NCBI RefSeq assembly: GCF_033126985.1 | Contig: NZ_AP024714.1 | Coordinates: 2,620,990-2,684,989, forward strand | Length of the DNA stretch: 64,000 nucleotides | From: Methylomarinovum caldicuralii | Lineage (GTDB): Bacteria; Pseudomonadota; Gammaproteobacteria; Methylococcales; Methylothermaceae | Direction of reading: 5' to 3' | In this document: positions 45,685-53,932 of the stretch, one piece after another | Layout of the letters: the number at the start of each line of letters is the position of its first letter | Numbering within the stretch: position 1 is the first letter of the stretch | Notes under the pieces: model-generated | The model's database searches: none | Told to the model about the DNA's origin: nothing | What the model saw: only the letters and a program-made list of their open reading frames with translations | Position numbers and translations under genes: made by a program

Positions 45685-46502
45685 GCCGCGGCCACCTCCC
45701 GATCCATCGCCTGCCGCATCGCCGCCAGCAGCGCGGTGATCTCCGCCTCGATGCGGGCCGGATCGCCAAGGTTCTCCTCGACCCGGCGCACCAGGGCGCT
45801 GCCCACCACCACCGCGTCGGCCAGGCGCGCCATCTGCGCGGCGGTCCCGGCGTCCTTGACCCCGAAACCGACGCCCACCGGCAATTGTGCCAGGGCCTTG
45901 ATCGCCGCCACCTTGCGGGCCACGTCTTCCAGGTCCAGATGGCCGGCGCCGGTCACCCCCTTGAGGGAGACGTAGTAGAGATAGCCGCGCCCGGCCGCGT
46001 CGGCCTGTTCGATGCGCTGGGGCGGACTGGTGGGGGCGAGCAGGAAGATGGGATCGATGCCGGCCTGGTACAGCAGTGGCAGCATCTCGTCGCGGGCTTC
46101 CTCCACCGGCAGATCCACGGTCAGCACCCCGTCCACCCCGGCCGCTTTGGCCCTGTCCACAAAGGCGCGGTAGCCCAGGCACTCGATGGGATTGAGATAG
46201 CCCATCAGGACGATGGGGGTTTCGGCGTCCTTGCGGCGGAACTCGGCCACCATGCCGAGCACTTGGCGCAGCGAGGTCTTGTGCCTCAGGGCGCGCTCGG
46301 AGGCGCGCTGGATCACCGGGCCGTCGGCCATGGGATCGGAGAATGGCACTCCCAGCTCCAGGATGTCGGCGCCGGCTTCGACCATCCGGTGCAGCAGCGG
46401 CACGGTGAAGCCCGGCTCGGGATCGCCGGCGGTGATGAAGGGAATCAGGGCCTTGCGGCCTTCCTGACGCAACTGGTCGAACTTTGCTTGAATGCGGCTC
46501 AC
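45681..46502 (-). CDS. trpA: Tryptophan synthase alpha chain
   Basis: The 273-residue TIM barrel cleaves indole-3-glycerol phosphate and passes indole to TrpB. Motifs are [21 protein letters not shown] (with the conserved catalytic Glu in [14 protein letters not shown]) and [15 protein letters not shown], then [12 protein letters not shown]. The start is GTG 46502, overlapping the trpB stop. It is in the order truA-trpF-trpB-trpA-accD. Confidence 0.97.
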   Translation of the reverse strand: MSRIQAKFDQLRQEGRKALIPFITAGDPEPGFTVPLLHRMVEAGADILELGVPFSDPMADGPVIQRASERALRHKTSLRQVLGMVAEFRRKDAETPIVLMGYLNPIECLGYRAFVDRAKAAGVDGVLTVDLPVEEARDEMLPLLYQAGIDPIFLLAPTSPPQRIEQADAAGRGYLYYVSLKGVTGAGHLDLEDVARKVAAIKALAQLPVGVGFGVKDAGTAAQMARLADAVVVGSALVRRVEENLGDPARIEAEITALLAAMRQAMDREVAAA

Positions 46503-47719
46503 AGCTTCAGCCCCTCCCGGGCGGCGACGGTGTGGATGTCCTTGTCCCCGCGGCCGGAGACGTTGACGATCATGATCTGGTCCCGGTCCATCTGCGGCGC
46601 CAGCTTCATGGCATAGGCCAGGGCGTGGCTGGATTCCAGCGCCGGCATGATGCCCTCGATGCGGGTGAGGCTGTGGAACGCCTCCAGGGCCTCGTCGTCG
46701 GTGACGCTGACGTAGGTGGCCCGCCCGCTGTCCTTGAGCCAGGCGTGTTCCGGGCCGACGCCGGGATAGTCGAGACCGGCGGAGATGGAGTGGGTCTCGA
46801 TGATCTGGCCGTCGTCGTCCTCCATCAGGTAGGTGCGGTTGCCGTGCAGCACCCCGGGACGGCCGGCGCACAGGGGCGCGGAATGCTTGCCGGTGTCGAT
46901 GCCCAGCCCGGCGGCCTCGACCCCGTACAGGGCCACCTGTTCGTCCTCGATGAAGGGATAGAACAGGCCGATGGCGTTGGAGCCGCCGCCGACGCAGGCC
47001 ACCAGGGCGTCGGGCAGACGGCCGGACTTCTCGACGATCTGGCGCCTGGCCTCGCGGCCGATGACCGCCTGGAAGTCGCGCACCATGGCCGGATACGGAT
47101 GGGGGCCGGCGACGGTGCCGATGATGTAAAAGGTATCGTCCACGTTGGTGACCCAGTCGCGCAGGGCCTCGTTGAGGGCGTCCTTCAAGGTCTTGGAGCC
47201 GGAGGACACCGGCCGCACCTCCGCCCCCAGAAGCGACATCCGGTAGACGTTGAGTTTCTGCCGCTCCACGTCCACCTCACCCATGTAGACCACGCATTCC
47301 AAACCCAAGCGGGCGGCGACGGTGGCGGTGGCCACGCCGTGCTGGCCCGCGCCGGTCTCGGCGATCACCCGCCGTTTGCCCATGCGCTTGGCCAAAAGCG
47401 CCTGGCCGATGGTGTTGTTGACCTTGTGGGCGCCGGTGTGGTTGAGATCCTCGCGCTTGAGGTAAATCTGCGCCCCGCCCAGTTCCCGGCTCCAGCGCTC
47501 GGCGTGGTAGAGCGGCGAAGGCCGGCCCACATAGTCGCTCAGGTCACGGTCGAGCTCGGCGAGAAAATCCGGGTCTTTCAGATACTTCTCATAGGCCGCC
47601 TTCAGTTCCTCCAACGGATACATCAGGGTTTCGGCCACGAAGATGCCGCCGTAGGGGCCGAAATGGCCGCGCCCGTCAGGCAGTTGGTAGGTGTGCAAAT
47701 GTTCAGGTGCTGTCGCCAT
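46499..47719 (-). CDS. trpB: Tryptophan synthase beta chain
   Basis: The 406-residue pyridoxal-phosphate enzyme joins indole and serine. The PLP lysine is in [19 protein letters not shown], with [13 protein letters not shown] and the phosphate-binding [10 protein letters not shown]. It is of the main TrpB1 type that pairs with TrpA. The ATG 47719 ([14 protein letters not shown]) overlaps the end of trpF by 17 bases. Confidence 0.98.
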   Translation of the reverse strand: MATAPEHLHTYQLPDGRGHFGPYGGIFVAETLMYPLEELKAAYEKYLKDPDFLAELDRDLSDYVGRPSPLYHAERWSRELGGAQIYLKREDLNHTGAHKVNNTIGQALLAKRMGKRRVIAETGAGQHGVATATVAARLGLECVVYMGEVDVERQKLNVYRMSLLGAEVRPVSSGSKTLKDALNEALRDWVTNVDDTFYIIGTVAGPHPYPAMVRDFQAVIGREARRQIVEKSGRLPDALVACVGGGSNAIGLFYPFIEDEQVALYGVEAAGLGIDTGKHSAPLCAGRPGVLHGNRTYLMEDDDGQIIETHSISAGLDYPGVGPEHAWLKDSGRATYVSVTDDEALEAFHSLTRIEGIMPALESSHALAYAMKLAPQMDRDQIMIVNVSGRGDKDIHTVAAREGLKL

Positions 47720-48332
47720 GTCTGACCTCTCGTATGAATGCCGCCATCCTGGCCGGATCTTTAATTCCCTTCGCGCTTTCCACCCCGGAGCTGACGTCCA
47801 CCGCCCAGGGTCGGACCTGCCTGATCGCCGCCGCCACATTGTCCGGCGCGAGCCCCCCGGCCAGAATCACCGGCAGCGGCAGGTCGCCCGGAATCCGCGC
47901 CCAGTCGAAACGCTCGCCGGTGCCGCCGGCAGCGACCGGGTGCCAGGTATCCACCAGCAGGCCGCAACTGTCGTGATAGCGCGCCGCCTCCCGCTCCAGG
48001 TCCACGTCCGCCGCCATGCGGATGGCCTTGATGTAGGGCCGCCCATAACGGCGGCACGCCTCGGGCGGCTCGTGGCCGTGGAACTGCAACAGCCCCAGCG
48101 GCACCTGCGCCAACACCTGTTCGATCACTTTCGGCTGGGCATCGACGAACAGCCCCACCGCGGTGACGAAGGCCGGCAACGCCGAGGCGATCTCCCGGGC
48201 CCGCTCGACGCTCACGTGGCGCGGACTTTGAGGATGGAACACCAGGCCGACGGCGTCCACCCCCAGCCGGGCCGCCGCGACGGCATCGTCGGGGCGCGTA
48301 AACCCGCAAATTTTAACCCGAGTCCTGGTCAA
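47703..48332 (-). CDS. trpF: Phosphoribosylanthranilate isomerase
   Basis: The 209-residue TIM barrel performs the Amadori rearrangement in tryptophan synthesis. Family motifs are [12 protein letters not shown] (catalytic Cys), [19 protein letters not shown] and [23 protein letters not shown] at 48332 is the probable start, overlapping the end of truA by 20 bases. Confidence 0.96.
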   Translation of the reverse strand: MTRTRVKICGFTRPDDAVAAARLGVDAVGLVFHPQSPRHVSVERAREIASALPAFVTAVGLFVDAQPKVIEQVLAQVPLGLLQFHGHEPPEACRRYGRPYIKAIRMAADVDLEREAARYHDSCGLLVDTWHPVAAGGTGERFDWARIPGDLPLPVILAGGLAPDNVAAAIRQVRPWAVDVSSGVESAKGIKDPARMAAFIREVRHGDST

Positions 48333-49143
48333 ATTCCCGCTCCTTTTCCACCCGTTGGATATTTTGCGGCAGCCGCGCGAAGATCGGCTGGCGCGGCAGG
48401 CCGAACCTGTCAGGGTACCAGATTCCGGCGAAATACAAACCGTGCGGCGGAGCGGTGACGCCGCCGGCGCGGCGGTCGCGGGCCACCAGCACCTCGGACA
48501 CCCAGTCCACCGGACGTTTGCCGCTGCCGACCGCCATCAGCACCCCGGCGATGTTGCGCACCATGTTGTGAAGGAAGGCATTGGCGACGATGTCGATGAC
48601 CACCTCGTCGCCGCAGCGCCTTACCTCCAGCAGATAGACCCGCCGGTACGGGCTTTTGGACTGGCAGTAGGGGCCGCGGAAGGAGGAAAAGTCGTGCTCC
48701 CCCAGCAGCCGTTCGGCCGCCTGCTGCATCCTTGCCTCGTCCAATGGCCGGTGGCACCAGGTGAGCTGGGTCCCCCCCAGGGCCGGGGCCACCGGGCGGT
48801 TGCAGATGCAGTAGCGGTACCAGCGCGCCAGGGCCTGGCGCTGGGCGTGGAAGTCGCCGGGTACCGGTTTGGCCCACAGAACGCGGATGTCGTCCGCCAG
48901 GCGGGTGTTGGTTCCCTGCACCCAGGCCCGTTCGGGGCGCACGGCTTCGGTGTCGAAATGGACGATCTGCTCCCAGGCGTGCACCCCGGCGTCGGTGCGA
49001 CCGGCGGCCACCACCCGCACCGGCGCGGCGGCGACGAAGGCGAGCGCCCGTTCCACCGCCTCCTGCACCGAAGGGCTGTGGGACTGATACTGCCAGCCCG
49101 CATAACGGCTGCCGTCGTATTCCAGTTTCAGCGCAATCCGCAT
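48313..49143 (-). CDS. truA: tRNA pseudouridine38-40 synthase TruA
   Basis: The 276-residue enzyme makes pseudouridine 38-40 in the tRNA anticodon stem. The catalytic Asp is in AGRTDAGVHAWEQIVHF (about residue 52). Other motifs are LEYDGSRYAGWQ at the N-terminus and FLHNMVRNIAGVLM. Length is normal. The dispersed repeat copy B lies between it and the preceding gene, so truA may have a separate transcription control from the genes upstream. Confidence 0.97.
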   Translation of the reverse strand: MRIALKLEYDGSRYAGWQYQSHSPSVQEAVERALAFVAAAPVRVVAAGRTDAGVHAWEQIVHFDTEAVRPERAWVQGTNTRLADDIRVLWAKPVPGDFHAQRQALARWYRYCICNRPVAPALGGTQLTWCHRPLDEARMQQAAERLLGEHDFSSFRGPYCQSKSPYRRVYLLEVRRCGDEVVIDIVANAFLHNMVRNIAGVLMAVGSGKRPVDWVSEVLVARDRRAGGVTAPPHGLYFAGIWYPDRFGLPRQPIFARLPQNIQRVEKEREFDQDSG

Positions 49144-49174
49144 TCTGCCTGCTTATCCCCGTTCCACATTAGGC

Positions 49175-49276
49175 GGGTGCGGGTGTCCGTCTTCTGGGAC
49201 GCTGTGAATACTTCCCTGTACGCTCGGAACCCGGCCATCCGGGCCGGGTACGCCCTGAAGACGGACACCCGCACCC
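49175..49276. repeat. Dispersed palindromic repeat, copy B
   Basis: The arms 49175-49194 (GGGTGCGGGTGTCCGTCTTC) and 49257-49276 are perfect 20-base inverted copies. Between them lies the core GACGCTGTGAATACTTCCCTG and, after it, a hairpin CCCGGCC-ATC-GGGCCGGG (49231-49248 region). The same core, with other arms, is seen in copies A and C. It sits between truA and a hypothetical gene (both minus). Confidence 0.85.
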
Positions 49277-49286
49277 ACCGCCTCAC

Positions 49287-49766
49287 TCACACCAACACCC
49301 GCCGATAGCCGCACAACGCCAACTGCAGGGTCCTGAGCAAGTCGTATTCCTCCGGAATGGCGCTGCGGCACATCGGCCCGCGCCGGATCACCGCCTCCCT
49401 CACCGTTTCCATGAACTCGTCGATGGCTATCACCCGGCCGCCCCCCAGCTCCCGGCGGGTGGCGGAAACCAGGATCGCCACCTGTTCCAGGGGCGTGGCC
49501 GGATCGAGCCAGGGGAAGACTTCGGCGTGGACATAGCGGCGGCCGGCCTCGAACTTGCGGCGGAAGCGGCGTTCACGTTCCTCCCAGGTGTGGGCGTCGA
49601 TGGACGGCTCCAGATGGATCAGATGACCGCTGTGGGGATGGTGGGCGACGATGTCCAGCTCCCCGGCCCAGCCGCCATGGGTCAGGGCACCGACGCGAAC
49701 GTTGCCGCGGACGATGTAGCCACGCCAGGCATAGAACTGGCGCACCAGCTTTTCCATGTGGTTCAT
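49287..49766 (-). CDS. Hypothetical protein, possible PD-(D/E)XK fold
   Basis: The 159-residue protein has no signal peptide or membrane segment. It begins NHMEKLVRQFYAWRGYIVRGN. The middle has GGWAGELDIVAHHPHSGHLIHLEPS, cited here as GELDIVA and HLIHLEPS, which resembles the D-x(n)-E-x-K core of restriction-like nucleases. However, Ser stands where the catalytic Lys would be expected. A long helix (AHTWEERERRFRRKFEAGR) follows. It starts four bases inside the rluB stop (ATGA). Function unknown. Confidence 0.65.
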   Translation of the reverse strand: MNHMEKLVRQFYAWRGYIVRGNVRVGALTHGGWAGELDIVAHHPHSGHLIHLEPSIDAHTWEERERRFRRKFEAGRRYVHAEVFPWLDPATPLEQVAILVSATRRELGGGRVIAIDEFMETVREAVIRRGPMCRSAIPEEYDLLRTLQLALCGYRRVLV

Positions 49767-50560
49767 GCCTGTTCAAGCTCGGCCTCCAGGCGCGCGACTT
49801 CCTTCGGCGTCAGTTCCACGAAGCGGCCGGCCTTGAGTCCCGGCGGCAGGGCCACCGGGCCGTAACGCACCCGGATCAACCGGCTCACCGTCGCCCCCAC
49901 CGCTTCCCACAGGCGGCGGACGATGCGGTTGCGGCCTTCCTTCAGGGTCACCTTATACCAAGTGTTGGCCCCCTCGCCGCCCGCCGCCTCGAGGGTTTCG
50001 AAACGGGCCGGGCCGTCTTCCAGTTCGACACCGCGTTGGAGCTTTTCCAGCATCTCGTCGCTCACCCGGCCGTAAACCCGCACCGCGTATTCCCGCTCCA
50101 GTTCCCGGGACGGATGCATCAGGCGGTTGGCCAGCTCTCCGTCATTGGTCAACAGCAACAGTCCCTCGGTGTTGATGTCGAGGCGTCCCACCGTCACCCA
50201 GCGGCCCTTGGGCAGCTTCGGCAGGCGTTCGAACACCGTGGGCCGGCCTTCGGGATCGCGGCGGGTGACCACCTCCCCCACCGGTTTGTGGTAGAGCAAC
50301 ACCCGGGTCCGCGCCCCCAGGCGGCGGTCGAGGTTGAGCGGCCTGCCGCGCACCTTGACCTTGTCGCCCACGCGCCAACGATCGCCGAGGCGGGCGGGGC
50401 GGTTGTTGATCTGCACCTCGCCGTCGCGGATCCACTGCTCGATCTGGCGCCGGCTGCCGAGGCCGGCATGGGCCAGCACTTTCTGCAGCCGCTCGCCGTC
50501 GTGGCGGGCGACGGCGTCGCGGTCAGGTGCCGGCGGGCGGTTCGGTCTCGGTTTCGTCAT
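49763..50560 (-). CDS. rluB: 23S rRNA pseudouridine synthase RluB type
   Basis: The 265-residue enzyme has an N-terminal S4-like RNA-binding domain (ERLQKVLAHAGLGSRRQIEQWI). The RsuA/RluB core follows, with the catalytic Asp in TVGRLDINTEGLLLLTNDGEL and KEGRNRIVRRLWEAVG. It most likely modifies U2605 of 23S rRNA, as in E. coli; RluE/RluF are less likely by length and context (next to scpB). Start ATG 50560. Confidence 0.9.
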   Translation of the reverse strand: MTKPRPNRPPAPDRDAVARHDGERLQKVLAHAGLGSRRQIEQWIRDGEVQINNRPARLGDRWRVGDKVKVRGRPLNLDRRLGARTRVLLYHKPVGEVVTRRDPEGRPTVFERLPKLPKGRWVTVGRLDINTEGLLLLTNDGELANRLMHPSRELEREYAVRVYGRVSDEMLEKLQRGVELEDGPARFETLEAAGGEGANTWYKVTLKEGRNRIVRRLWEAVGATVSRLIRVRYGPVALPPGLKAGRFVELTPKEVARLEAELEQA

Positions 50561-51068
50561 CGTCTTCCACAGGTAAAGGGGGCAGTTGTTCGAGGCGCTG
50601 CAGATTGAAATCGTCGAGGAAGCGTCGGGTGGTGGCATACAGAGCCGGGCGTCCCGGGACCTCCTTGTGGCCGACGATGCGGATCCACTCCCGCGCCTCC
50701 AGAGTGCGGATGATCTGGCTGCTGACCGCCACCCCGCGGATGGCCTCGATGTCGCCGCGGCTCACCGGCTGGCGGTAGGCGATGATGGCCAGGGTTTCCA
50801 GCATGGCGCGGGAATAGCGGCCCGCCTTCTGGGGAAACAGGCGCTGCACCCAGGGGGCGTAGTCGCGCCGCACCTGATAGCGCCAGCCGCTGGCCACCCG
50901 CACCAGTTCCAGGGGACGGTCTTGGCATTCGGCCTGCAGCCGACCCAGCACCTCGGCAAGGTCCACCCGGGTGGCGCCCTCGTCGGCCAGTAAGGCCTGC
51001 AACTGCTTGTCGTCCAGGGGCTCAGGCGAGGCCAGCAGCAGCGCCTCGACGATCTGCTTCAGCGTCAT
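50523..51068 (-). CDS. scpB: Segregation and condensation protein B
   Basis: The 181-residue winged-helix protein is the second kleisin-complex partner of SMC. The family signature is LLASPEPLDDKQLQALL at the N-terminus and ALYATTRRFLDDFNL near the end. The start at 51068 overlaps the scpA stop (ATGA). It lies upstream of rluB, as in many proteobacteria. No smc gene is in the window. Confidence 0.93.
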   Translation of the reverse strand: MTLKQIVEALLLASPEPLDDKQLQALLADEGATRVDLAEVLGRLQAECQDRPLELVRVASGWRYQVRRDYAPWVQRLFPQKAGRYSRAMLETLAIIAYRQPVSRGDIEAIRGVAVSSQIIRTLEAREWIRIVGHKEVPGRPALYATTRRFLDDFNLQRLEQLPPLPVEDDDETETEPPAGT

Positions 51069-51844
51069 CGGGCTTGGACCCGGATCGGCGCCAGAGGTTC
51101 GCTCTGGAGCACTTCCACCAATCCCTCCTTGCACAGCTCCAGCAAGGCCAGGAAAGTCACCACCAGACCGGCGCGGCCCTCACGCAGATCGAACAGGCTT
51201 TCCAGCGCCACCGCCGCATCCTTGCGCAACCGGGCCAGCACCTGGCTCATGCGTTCGCGCACCGACAGGGTTTCGGGGGGGACGGTGTGGCTTTGCCGTT
51301 TTTCGGCCCGGTCGAGCACCTGGCGGAAGGCTTCTGCCAGTTGCTCCAGGGTGAGCTGCGGCAGGGCCGGCGGGCGGGGCGGCAGATCGGCGGCCAGCAC
51401 CGCGGGAAACAGGTCCCGGCCCAGACGCGGCAGAGCGTCCAGCTCCTGCGCTGCCTGCTTGATGCGCTCGTATTCCTGCAGGCGCCGCACCAGTTCGGCG
51501 CGGGGGTCTTCCTCGTCCTCGCCTTCGGTTTCCGGCTTCGGCAGCAGCAGGCGCGATTTGATCTCCGCCAGCCAGGCGGCCATGAGCAGGTATTCGGCCG
51601 CCAGCTCTATTTTGAGGCGCTCCATCAGGCCGATGTATTGCAGATACTGCTCGGTCACCCGGGTGATGGAAACCGCCATGATATCCAGATTCTGCCGCCG
51701 GATCAGATACAGCAGCAGGTCCAGCGGCCCTTCGAAGGTTTCCTCGAGGATGACCCGCAGCGCGTCCGGGGGGATGTAGAGATTCTCCGGCAGCTCCACC
51801 ACCGGCGCGCCTCGGACCCGGGCCAGGATCGTCGCCTCGCTCAC
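51065..51844 (-). CDS. scpA: Segregation and condensation protein A
   Basis: The 259-residue kleisin links the SMC heads. The N-terminal pattern is EETFEGPLDLLLYLIRRQNLDIM, shown by FEGPLDLLLYLI. The segment AAEYLLMAAWLAEIKSRLLLP follows and the C-terminal winged helix ends GLVEVLQSEPLAPIRV. The start is GTG 51844, overlapping the stop of the peptidase gene (GTGA). Confidence 0.94.
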   Translation of the reverse strand: MSEATILARVRGAPVVELPENLYIPPDALRVILEETFEGPLDLLLYLIRRQNLDIMAVSITRVTEQYLQYIGLMERLKIELAAEYLLMAAWLAEIKSRLLLPKPETEGEDEEDPRAELVRRLQEYERIKQAAQELDALPRLGRDLFPAVLAADLPPRPPALPQLTLEQLAEAFRQVLDRAEKRQSHTVPPETLSVRERMSQVLARLRKDAAVALESLFDLREGRAGLVVTFLALLELCKEGLVEVLQSEPLAPIRVQAR

Positions 51845-52491
51845 GACAGCCCGGCGAGAGAGAAGAAGAACCCCTGGAGCGTGAAGATGACCGGCCCCAG
51901 GATTTTCCCCAGCGCCCCGGTGATGAGCAGCAGCAGCAGGATCGGCATGCCGTAAGGCTCGAGCTGGGCCACCCACGCCGCCCAGCGGTGCGGCAGGATG
52001 CCGACCAGCACCCGGCCGCCGTCCAGCGGCGGGACTGGAAGCAGGTTCAGGACCATCAACACCAGGTTGAAGAAAATCCCCGCCGCGCCCATGTAGATGA
52101 GCGGCACCGACACGTAGGCCATTTCCAAAAACACCCCAAACCGCGCCAGCAGTGTCCATCCAAGCGCCATGAGCAGGTTGGCGCCGGGACCGGCCAGGGC
52201 CACCAGGGCCATGTCGCGCTTGGGATGGCGCAGGCGGCCGAAGTCCACCGGCACCGGTTTGGCCCAGCCGAAGATGAAGCCACCCAGCAGCAGCATCGCC
52301 AGCGGCACCACCACGGTGCCGACGATGTCCACGTGATGGAGCGGGTTGAGGGACAGCCGCCCCAGGCGTTTGGCGGTGTCGTCCCCCAGCAGCCAGGCCA
52401 CCCAGCCGTGGGCCACTTCGTGCAGGGTGATGGCGAACAGAATGGGCAGCACCCAGACGGCGAGCTTCTGGGCCAGGGTCAGTTCTTCCAT
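51841..52491 (-). CDS. M50-family site-2-type membrane metalloprotease
   Basis: The 216-residue protein has about five membrane segments. The zinc motif HEVAH is at residues 24-28 and the second motif in NLLPVPPLDGGRVL supplies the third ligand. This is the small FwdE/SpoIVFB-like class without PDZ domain. The substrate is unknown; position beside scpA is common in proteobacteria but functionally unexplained. Its start lies shortly after the yciO stop. Confidence 0.92.
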   Translation of the reverse strand: MEELTLAQKLAVWVLPILFAITLHEVAHGWVAWLLGDDTAKRLGRLSLNPLHHVDIVGTVVVPLAMLLLGGFIFGWAKPVPVDFGRLRHPKRDMALVALAGPGANLLMALGWTLLARFGVFLEMAYVSVPLIYMGAAGIFFNLVLMVLNLLPVPPLDGGRVLVGILPHRWAAWVAQLEPYGMPILLLLLITGALGKILGPVIFTLQGFFFSLAGLS

Positions 52492-52509
52492 AGATCAGGT
52501 CATCATCCG

Positions 52510-53148
52510 TTAACGCAGCAGGGCTTCGAGCCGCTCATAACCTTTGCCTTCGCGGCGGATCTCGGGAACCCCTCCGGTCAGGTCGATCACCGTGGTCGGC
52601 TCGTAGGGCACGATGCCGGCGTCGAGAATCAGGTCCACCTGCTTTTCCAGGCGCTGGCGGATTTCGTAAGGGTCCGCCAACGCCGTCTCCTCACCGGGGA
52701 GGATCAGGGTGGTGCTGAACAAGGGCTCGTCCAGCGCCGCCAGCAGCGCCTGGGCCACCGGGTGATCGGGAATACGGATGCCGATGGTCTTGCGGCTGGG
52801 ATGCTGCAGGCGGCGCGGCACCTCGTGGGTGGCTTTGAGGATGAAGGTGTACGGGCCGGGGGTGAGCGCCTTGATGAGGCGGTGGGCCTCGTTGCTGAGA
52901 CGGACGAACTGGCCGACCTGGGCCAGATCGCGGCAGACCAGGGAAAACTGGTGTTTCTCGCCCAGCTGGCGGATCCGGCGGATGCGCTCGAGGGCCTTCT
53001 TGTCGTCGATGCGGCAGGCAAGCGCATAAGAGGAATCGGTGGGCCAGACGATGACGCCGCCCCGTTGCAGGATTTCCACCGCCCGCCGGATCAGGCGGGG
53101 CTGGGGGTTGTCAGGATGGATCTCGAAGTACTGGGCCATATCCGTCAT
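52510..53148 (-). CDS. yciO: YciO/Sua5-family protein
   Basis: The 212-residue protein has the Sua5/YrdC-like core: PTDSSYALACRIDD, VCRDLAQVGQFVRLS and TIGIRIPDHPVAQALL. It corresponds to YciO rather than the essential tRNA threonylcarbamoyl-adenosine synthase TsaC, which is usually longer in substrate motif KR..S.T. The distinction is by resemblance only. The start ATG 53148 follows six T bases and an AGG; a hairpin at 53168-53189 separates it from tsaB. Confidence 0.85.
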   Translation of the reverse strand: MTDMAQYFEIHPDNPQPRLIRRAVEILQRGGVIVWPTDSSYALACRIDDKKALERIRRIRQLGEKHQFSLVCRDLAQVGQFVRLSNEAHRLIKALTPGPYTFILKATHEVPRRLQHPSRKTIGIRIPDHPVAQALLAALDEPLFSTTLILPGEETALADPYEIRQRLEKQVDLILDAGIVPYEPTTVIDLTGGVPEIRREGKGYERLEALLR

Positions 53149-53248
53149 AAAAAACCTGTCTCGCCATCCCGGCCGCACGCAAGGCCGGGACAGGCGTGCG
53201 ATTCGGCGCTATAGCCTACCATTTACGGCCCGGGCTGGACACCGCGAA

Positions 53249-53932
53249 TTACGCCTTGGCGCGATTGGCCACCTGATCGCGCAGATATACCGGCAGCGCC
53301 CGCTCCGGTGGCAGCCATTGGGTGTCGGGGTCGGCCATGGCCGCCAGCCGGGCGATCCAGGCCGCCCGCGGCAGGCGCCGGGGCCAGATGGTGCGCAGCC
53401 GGTCGCCGAACCGGCGGCGCAGCACCGCACCGTAGGCCGACCAGCCGGGACCGACGGCCACCGCCTCGCTCAGATCGTCCGGCAGCGGCGCTCGCTGGGG
53501 ATCGACGACCTGTTCGCGGCCGACGAGCACCGGCCCGGCCTCGCCGCGTCGGTACACGCCCCAGTACACTTCCCCCATGCGGGCGTCCAGAGCCGCCACG
53601 GCGTATTCCACCGGCGTCTGCGCCAGCGCTTCGGCCGCCAGCGCCGCCACGGTCGAGACCGGCACCACCGCCAACCCGGCACCCAGGGCCGTCCCCTGGG
53701 CCACCCCGGCGGCGATCCGCAGCCCCGTGAATGCGCCCGGCCCGCGCCCGAACGCCAGGGCATCGAGGTCCCGCAGCGTCAGACCGGCTTCCTCCAGCAG
53801 CTCGCTCATCATCGGCAGAATCCGGTCGGCGTGGCGGCGCGGGGCCACCTCGAAGCGTTCACAGACCCGGCCGTCGCGATACAGGGCGGCGGAACAGGCT
53901 TCGGTGGCGGTCTCAAGGGCCAGAATCTTCAC
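53249..53932 (-). CDS. tsaB: tRNA threonylcarbamoyladenosine biosynthesis protein TsaB
   Basis: The 227-residue protein is the ASKHA-fold partner of TsaD in making t6A37 of tRNA. It has LALETATEACSAALY at the N-terminus, GRGPGAFTGLRIAAGVAQG in the middle and ALDARMGEVYWGVY. The start ATG 53932 overlaps the stop of the helicase gene by four bases. Length is as in E. coli (231). Confidence 0.95.
   Translation of the reverse strand: MKILALETATEACSAALYRDGRVCERFEVAPRRHADRILPMMSELLEEAGLTLRDLDALAFGRGPGAFTGLRIAAGVAQGTALGAGLAVVPVSTVAALAAEALAQTPVEYAVAALDARMGEVYWGVYRRGEAGPVLVGREQVVDPQRAPLPDDLSEAVAVGPGWSAYGAVLRRRFGDRLRTIWPRRLPRAAWIARLAAMADPDTQWLPPERALPVYLRDQVANRAKA

Noticed and set aside
53168-53189. 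Hairpin CCCGGCC/GGCCGGG between tsaB and yciO as a terminator
   Set aside because: The T-run lies about 13 bases further on, next to the yciO start, so it does not fit a rho-independent terminator; left unlisted as a feature.
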